Assembly (NCBI RefSeq): GCF_001696455.1
Contig: NZ_MAUJ01000006.1
Span: 62,001 to 126,000 of the forward strand
Direction: 5' to 3'
Source: Pseudoalteromonas luteoviolacea
GTDB taxonomy: Bacteria; Pseudomonadota; Gammaproteobacteria; Enterobacterales; Alteromonadaceae
Length of the DNA: 64,000 bases
Position 1 is the stretch's first letter, and each line of letters starts with the position of its first letter. Of this stretch, positions 60,059 through 64,000 are shown in pieces. Under the pieces are notes generated by a model. That model searched no databases. It was not told the DNA's origin and worked only from the letters and a program-made list of their open reading frames with translations. Position numbers and translations under genes: made by a program.

Positions 60059-60928
60059 TTATACATCCTCAATTATAGGAATCTCCCACCATAGTGGTGG
60101 TAGTATAATTTTATCTATTTGTTTATTAATATATTCAGAAGAAATGACATCGTTATTAATGCTTTCTTGTACTGCTTTATCACGTGCAACATAAGCATCT
60201 GAATACTCTTTCATCTTTGTATAATGTTGCAGTTTTACATTTAAAGCTCGCTCAATTGAGTGCTTGTCAACTTGTATCAGGTTGGCCGTATTCGCGCCAT
60301 ATTGTCGATAGAAGGTGATCGCCTCATCAGTAAACTGAACTCTTGCCCCATCGAGCAGGGCACGAGAAAAGAGATACCAATCTAAAGCGATTAAGTTCAA
60401 TGCATTTTCAAAGTAAGAATCAAGCTGTACTCGTGAAAGGTTAACCGCGGTATTGGACAAGCCCATACAGTTTCGATCGAGGAGATCTTCAAAATTGATT
60501 ACTTGATGCCTTTCAAAATGAGGTTCTAATACTGCGGTTACAGTACTGCTTTGGGCACTAAACATATGCAGTTCGTTGACCAATATGTCACACCCTTGCG
60601 CCAACACCTTTAGCGAACTTTCTACTCGCGAAGCAGAAAAATAATCATCCGAGTCACCGAAAATAGCAATTTGGTATCCATTCGAATAGGCAAAGTCTAT
60701 CAGTAGTCTTCGATTTTCAACTGGCGTGCGACCCTCCGCATCCATTACAACCACATTTAAGTCTGTGTACTTTGCTACATAGCTATCTAAATCAACAAGG
60801 CCATCGTTCACTATCACCAAGTCGAAGTCAGTGTAACTTTGCTTGCTTAGGGATTCAAAATACTGTTCTACTACTTCAGCTTCCATCGGGAATACTGTTG
60901 TTAAGAAGCATATTTTTGGCTTATCCAT
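60059..60928 (-). CDS. Glycosyltransferase family 2 protein
   Basis: The 289-residue GT-A protein has 'FLTTVFPMEAEVVEQYFESLSKQSYTDFDLVIVNDG' and the metal-binding region 'IAIFGDSDDYFSASRVESSL' with the D-x-D-D pattern, then the acceptor region. It may add a sugar to the growing repeat unit. The gene is 74 bases after the acyltransferase gene, a looser join than the others here. It stops immediately in front of the neuB ATG. Confidence 0.87.
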   Translation of the reverse strand: MDKPKICFLTTVFPMEAEVVEQYFESLSKQSYTDFDLVIVNDGLVDLDSYVAKYTDLNVVVMDAEGRTPVENRRLLIDFAYSNGYQIAIFGDSDDYFSASRVESSLKVLAQGCDILVNELHMFSAQSSTVTAVLEPHFERHQVINFEDLLDRNCMGLSNTAVNLSRVQLDSYFENALNLIALDWYLFSRALLDGARVQFTDEAITFYRQYGANTANLIQVDKHSIERALNVKLQHYTKMKEYSDAYVARDKAVQESINNDVISSEYINKQIDKIILPPLWWEIPIIEDV

Positions 60929-61002
60929 ACTAATCTTCTTGTATCTTACTTACGTAAACTGAGCATCCAGTCTGTAAAAAGTGCAACATTAAAAATGTTT
61001 TA

Positions 61003-61680
61003 CTATTTAGAAATATCTTTGAGTATTTTCGCAGGAGACCCCACTACAATTTTGTAGCTTGGTACCGACTTTCTTACCAAAGATGCAGCACCAACCACGG
61101 TACCTTCACCAATGGTGAGTTTGTCATCCAACTGCCCCTGAAGTATCGTCGCACCAACACCTAAGTAAGCGCCCTTTTCTAGTTTCACGTTACCTGAGAT
61201 ATTTACAGAAGGCATGACTGATACAAAATCTTCTATAATGCAATCATGACCAACGGTAGACAGTAGGTTAAAAATACAAAAGTTACCCAGTTGAATATTA
61301 TTCGTCATTGCCACGCCGGCTGTAATAACATTACCTTGACTTTTATTGATTAACTCACGTTGACCATAGCCCAGCGAGGCATTTTTATGGATCAGATTAG
61401 GGTATTCTAAATCATTAAATTTATTGAACACCTTTTCTCTAAGCTCAGGTTCACCGATCCCCATAGCGAATTGGTATCCCTGCTCTACAAGGTTACTGAC
61501 CTCAGACTCGTGCAAAACTTCAAACCGTTCATCCACATTATCAAAGTCTTTTTCGTTGGTAAGCAGAATAATCTTCTCAATACCCATTGATACTGCGACA
61601 TCAGCCACTTCATAGGCGAAACCCGAAGTACCAAAAATAGCCAGCTTACCAATTACACTGTTGCTCTGATTAGTACTCAT
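61003..61680 (-). CDS. NeuD/PglD-like sugar N-acyltransferase
   Basis: The 225-residue protein has an N-terminal Rossmann-like lid ('KLAIFGTSGFAYEVADVAVSMG') and a left-handed beta-helix of hexapeptide repeats ('GNFCIFNLLSTVGHDCIIEDFVSVMPSVNIS', 'GVGATILQGQL', 'VGSPAKILKDI'). The catalytic His is in 'TVGHDCII'. The PglD/NeuD group N-acylates UDP-4-amino-sugars or nonulosonic acids. Its start lies 11 bases inside the preceding dehydrogenase gene. It probably modifies the amino sugar made by LegB and LegC, and the acyl group may be other than acetyl. Confidence 0.92.
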   Translation of the reverse strand: MSTNQSNSVIGKLAIFGTSGFAYEVADVAVSMGIEKIILLTNEKDFDNVDERFEVLHESEVSNLVEQGYQFAMGIGEPELREKVFNKFNDLEYPNLIHKNASLGYGQRELINKSQGNVITAGVAMTNNIQLGNFCIFNLLSTVGHDCIIEDFVSVMPSVNISGNVKLEKGAYLGVGATILQGQLDDKLTIGEGTVVGAASLVRKSVPSYKIVVGSPAKILKDISK

Positions 61681-62515
61681 AGAAGCCCTTTCCTGATTTT
61701 CTACCTAAATAATTCGCTCTCACATACTGTCTTAATAAAGGGTGAGCTCTATATTTAGGATCACCTGTTTCAGTATGAAGTGTTTCCATAATTGAAAGAC
61801 ATACATCATTACCAATTAGATCTGCTAATTGAAGTGGTCCAATTGGGTGATTTGCGCCATATTTCATCGCTTTATCAATGTCTTCTTTGCTCGCAATACC
61901 TTCAGCGAAAATAGAAACAGCTTCATTGATCATAGGGATAAGCATACGGTTAACGATGAAACCTGGAGATTCATTTACAATAACAGGCTCTTTGCCTAGA
62001 CCATTTACAAATTCAAGCGCTCTCTCAAGCGTTGAGTCAGCCGTCGTCAAACCCACAACTACTTCTACTAATTTCATTACTGAAGTCGGGTTGAAAAAAT
62101 GTATACCAATAAAGTTATTCGGATTTTCTATACACATCGCAAGTGCGGTTATAGACAATGACGAGGTGTTACTCGCAACAAGTGCATCCTGAGGAATGAC
62201 TTTGTTTAATTCCTTGAATAAGGCTAACTTAGCATCCAACTCTTCTACGACAGCTTCAATGTAGATATCTGACGCTTCTATCTCATTAATTTCAGTTACA
62301 ATTTTAATTTTGTTAAGCAATGAATCACATTCAGTAGCATCACGCCCTTGCTTTTTCAGAGATCTTAAAGTGCTTTTACGAACCGCCTCTAAACTCTTGT
62401 CTAAAGTAGCTGAATTTCGACCATACCAATATAGATTTTCAATTTCGTCAGAGCCAATCAATACAGATACGATTCCAGTGCCCATTACTCCTGAGCCTAA
62501 TACACAAGCTTTCAT
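61670..62515 (-). CDS. 3-hydroxyacyl-CoA dehydrogenase in a polysaccharide locus
   Basis: The 281-residue enzyme is a stand-alone 3-hydroxybutyryl-CoA dehydrogenase type. It has the NAD site 'VLGSGVMGTGIVSVLIG', 'SNTSSLSITALA', catalytic His in 'FIGIHFFNPTSVMKLVEVV', and 'ESPGFIVNRMLIPMINEA', plus the C-terminal domain 'ANHPIGPLQLADLIGNDV'. It should interconvert acetoacetyl-CoA and 3-hydroxybutyryl-CoA. Sitting between legC and the acyltransferase and overlapping the latter, it may supply a 3-hydroxyacyl donor for sugar N-acylation. GGAG precedes ATG. Confidence 0.93.
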   Translation of the reverse strand: MKACVLGSGVMGTGIVSVLIGSDEIENLYWYGRNSATLDKSLEAVRKSTLRSLKKQGRDATECDSLLNKIKIVTEINEIEASDIYIEAVVEELDAKLALFKELNKVIPQDALVASNTSSLSITALAMCIENPNNFIGIHFFNPTSVMKLVEVVVGLTTADSTLERALEFVNGLGKEPVIVNESPGFIVNRMLIPMINEAVSIFAEGIASKEDIDKAMKYGANHPIGPLQLADLIGNDVCLSIMETLHTETGDPKYRAHPLLRQYVRANYLGRKSGKGFYEY

Positions 62516-62524
62516 ATTTATCTC

Positions 62525-63670
62525 CTACCCGTTCACAGGGCTGCTAGGTATATTCACTAATCTTTCTTCAACCCAAAGCGAGTGAGACAAGTCACCTTTC
62601 AAACACTCACTAAAAGCAGGAAGACGATGCATTAATTGCCAGACTGGTCGAGTCATAATCCCTGCTTCATTGGTTTCCTTAAGCAACAAATCTCTCGCTG
62701 CCTTATCTTCACAAATCACCGCATTCAGCCAATAGTTCGATTTGGCATATTCAGGCTCTTTTACAAAGTTATATTCTGTACCTTCAAACAGCGCACTATA
62801 ACGCTCGGCCAGCGCTCGCTTGTCACTTAAATAAGCATTCAAACTTTCCATTTGTGCACAGCCTAATGCCGCATTTAAATTTGGCATACGATAGTTAAAC
62901 CCAGGCTCATCATGAAAGAACTCGTAAGGATGTGGCACTTTTGCTGTGGTTGTTATGTGCTTAGTACGCTTGCCCAACTCCAAGGTTTTGCATAAAACCA
63001 TACCACCGCCGCCGGTAGTGATAATTTTGTTTCCATTAAAGCTAACCGCACTAAAATCACCAAACGTTCCGGTATGCTTCCCCTTATAAAAAGATCCTAA
63101 ACTTTCTGCGGCATCTTCAACTAAGGTTAATTGCCATTTACGGCAAACTTCCACCAGTTCATCTAACTCTACGGGGTGGCCAAAGGTATGCATTGGGACA
63201 ACCGCTTTGATCCTTTGTCCTGTTTGTTTATGCACACAGCCGTGTTCATTCAATTGCGCATGTTCTGATAAGTAGTTGTCTACTGCTTTTGGACATAAGC
63301 CCAAACTAGTTGGCGAGACATCTACAAAAACAGGTTCAGCACCCATATGGAATAATGCATTACACGTCGCAACAAAAGTCAGTGCTTGTGTAATAACTAA
63401 ATCACCACGTTGCACATCAGCCATATATAGGGCTGTATGCAATGCCGCAGTACCATTCGCCGTTGCAATTGCGCTAGGGCTGCCAGTGAAAGCCTCGATC
63501 TTACGCTCAAAGTCGTCAACAAACTTACCCACACTAGAAACAAACGTACTATCGATAGTCTCCGACACGTACGCTTTCTCATTGCCAGCAAAAGTAGGAG
63601 CGTGTAACGGAATAAAATCCTGCGTTTTGTATTGATCGCGTACAAACTCTACCAGTAATTGTGCATTCAT
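62525..63670 (-). CDS. legC: LegC-family aminotransferase (PLP dependent)
   Basis: The 381-residue sugar aminotransferase shows 'DFIPLHAPTFAGNEKAYVSETIDSTFVSSVG', which is typical of LegC, 'TANGTAALHTALYM', 'LVEDAAESLGSFYKGKHTGTFG' and the PLP Lys in 'AVSFNGNKIITTGGGGMV'. It aminates the 4-keto group made by LegB to give a 4-amino-4,6-dideoxy-N-acetylhexosamine nucleotide. Nine bases after legB and nine bases before the dehydrogenase gene. Confidence 0.95.
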   Translation of the reverse strand: MNAQLLVEFVRDQYKTQDFIPLHAPTFAGNEKAYVSETIDSTFVSSVGKFVDDFERKIEAFTGSPSAIATANGTAALHTALYMADVQRGDLVITQALTFVATCNALFHMGAEPVFVDVSPTSLGLCPKAVDNYLSEHAQLNEHGCVHKQTGQRIKAVVPMHTFGHPVELDELVEVCRKWQLTLVEDAAESLGSFYKGKHTGTFGDFSAVSFNGNKIITTGGGGMVLCKTLELGKRTKHITTTAKVPHPYEFFHDEPGFNYRMPNLNAALGCAQMESLNAYLSDKRALAERYSALFEGTEYNFVKEPEYAKSNYWLNAVICEDKAARDLLLKETNEAGIMTRPVWQLMHRLPAFSECLKGDLSHSLWVEERLVNIPSSPVNG

Positions 63671-63679
63671 TCTCAGCCC

Positions 63680-64000
63680 TTACATTTTGCTATCAAGGTA
63701 CTTGCCAGTCTCTTTATGGCCAAAGTCAGGGATCATGGTAAAGAACAGCTCGACAATTTGTTCTTTGCTCCACGCCTGTTCGGTTTTCATATTCGCAATT
63801 TGTGTCTCGAAAAGACTCAATAATTCTTGGTCATACTCAGGCTCGTTTTTAATGATGCCCAGATTCTCAAAGCGAGTCATATTCAGCTCTTCTTTATCAG
63901 TAAAGAACTCTTCAAAATCTTTTTCACCAGTTGTATCACTTTTAGTAAATAGGCATGGCCACTTACCTTGTGCTGGTAACGTTTTCGCAAGCTCTCTTGC
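63680..64000 (-). CDS. legB: UDP/GDP-GlcNAc 4,6-dehydratase LegB, C-terminal part
   Basis: The frame is open to the right edge of the window; only about the last 106 residues are visible, with 'ARELAKTLPAQGKWPC', 'TTGEKDFEEFF' and 'DFGHKETGKYLDSKM'. This C-terminal tail is characteristic of LegB-type dehydratases, which start the legionaminic-acid route. The internal ATG at 63880 is not the start because coding similarity continues upstream. The gene is cut by the window edge. Confidence 0.88.
   Translation of the reverse strand, partial: ARELAKTLPAQGKWPCLFTKSDTTGEKDFEEFFTDKEELNMTRFENLGIIKNEPEYDQELLSLFETQIANMKTEQAWSKEQIVELFFTMIPDFGHKETGKYLDSKM

Noticed and set aside
63680-63880. Separate 66-residue gene at the right edge
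   Set aside because: The frame has no stop up to position 64000 and the upstream codons continue the LegB tail, so it is part of legB.

Overview
The window looks like chromosomal DNA of a marine gammaproteobacterium of the Alteromonadales, most likely Pseudoalteromonas or a close relative. The grounds are a divergent argE / argCBFGH arginine cluster with a paired ARG box, DUF2982 and DUF3581 proteins typical of Vibrio/Shewanella/Pseudoalteromonas, a cobalamin riboswitch ahead of btuB, moderately AT-rich DNA and short intergenic gaps. I saw no rRNA, tRNA, transposase, prophage or CRISPR array. The genus is inferred from gene content, not from a search.

Region 1 (1-15000) is housekeeping and envelope genes: DUF2982 with an unlisted 33-residue micro-ORF, an RND efflux adaptor and its permease, msrA, btuB with its riboswitch, yajQ, a VanZ-like protein, panE, thiI, a TetR regulator, coaD with a Wzi-like porin gene overlapping it, and a small-peptide/membrane-protein pair of unknown function. 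Two genes here, the RND permease and panE, are each broken by one small indel. They are either young pseudogenes or sequence errors.

Region 2 (15000-22000) is arginine synthesis. argC-argB-argF-argG-argH run leftward and argE rightward from a shared intergenic region holding two ARG boxes exactly 21 bp centre to centre.

Region 3 (22000-36300) is mixed metabolism and regulation: DUF3581, a b-type cytochrome, a YqhD-like alcohol dehydrogenase divergent from a LysR gene, glutathione peroxidase with OhrR, gltX, a membrane-anchored glutaredoxin, proB followed by a diguanylate cyclase, small membrane proteins, an exported amidohydrolase, a Crp-like regulator and a large secreted lipoprotein. A gene-free stretch of about 900 bases follows.

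Region 4 (37100-64000) is polysaccharide. A YjbH-like outer-membrane gene is followed by a leftward, tightly packed gene cluster that continues past the right edge. Its promoter-proximal half (legB, legC, 3-hydroxyacyl-CoA dehydrogenase, NeuD/PglD-like acyltransferase, GT2, neuB, neuA, PtmE-like nucleotidyltransferase) points to a legionaminic-type nonulosonic acid. The middle holds a capsule-type transferase, Wzx, Wzy, an acyltransferase, an AsnB-like amidotransferase and a WbpG/HisH/HisF acetamidino system. The distal end (bi-domain oxidoreductase, heparinase-like protein, GT4, WbpV-like reductase, initiating phosphoglycosyltransferase, WbpM-like dehydratase) looks like a module that makes and loads an N-acetyl-6-deoxyhexosamine. 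The most unusual item is the 3-hydroxyacyl-CoA dehydrogenase gene overlapping the acyltransferase gene, which suggests a dedicated supply of a hydroxyacyl group for sugar N-acylation.
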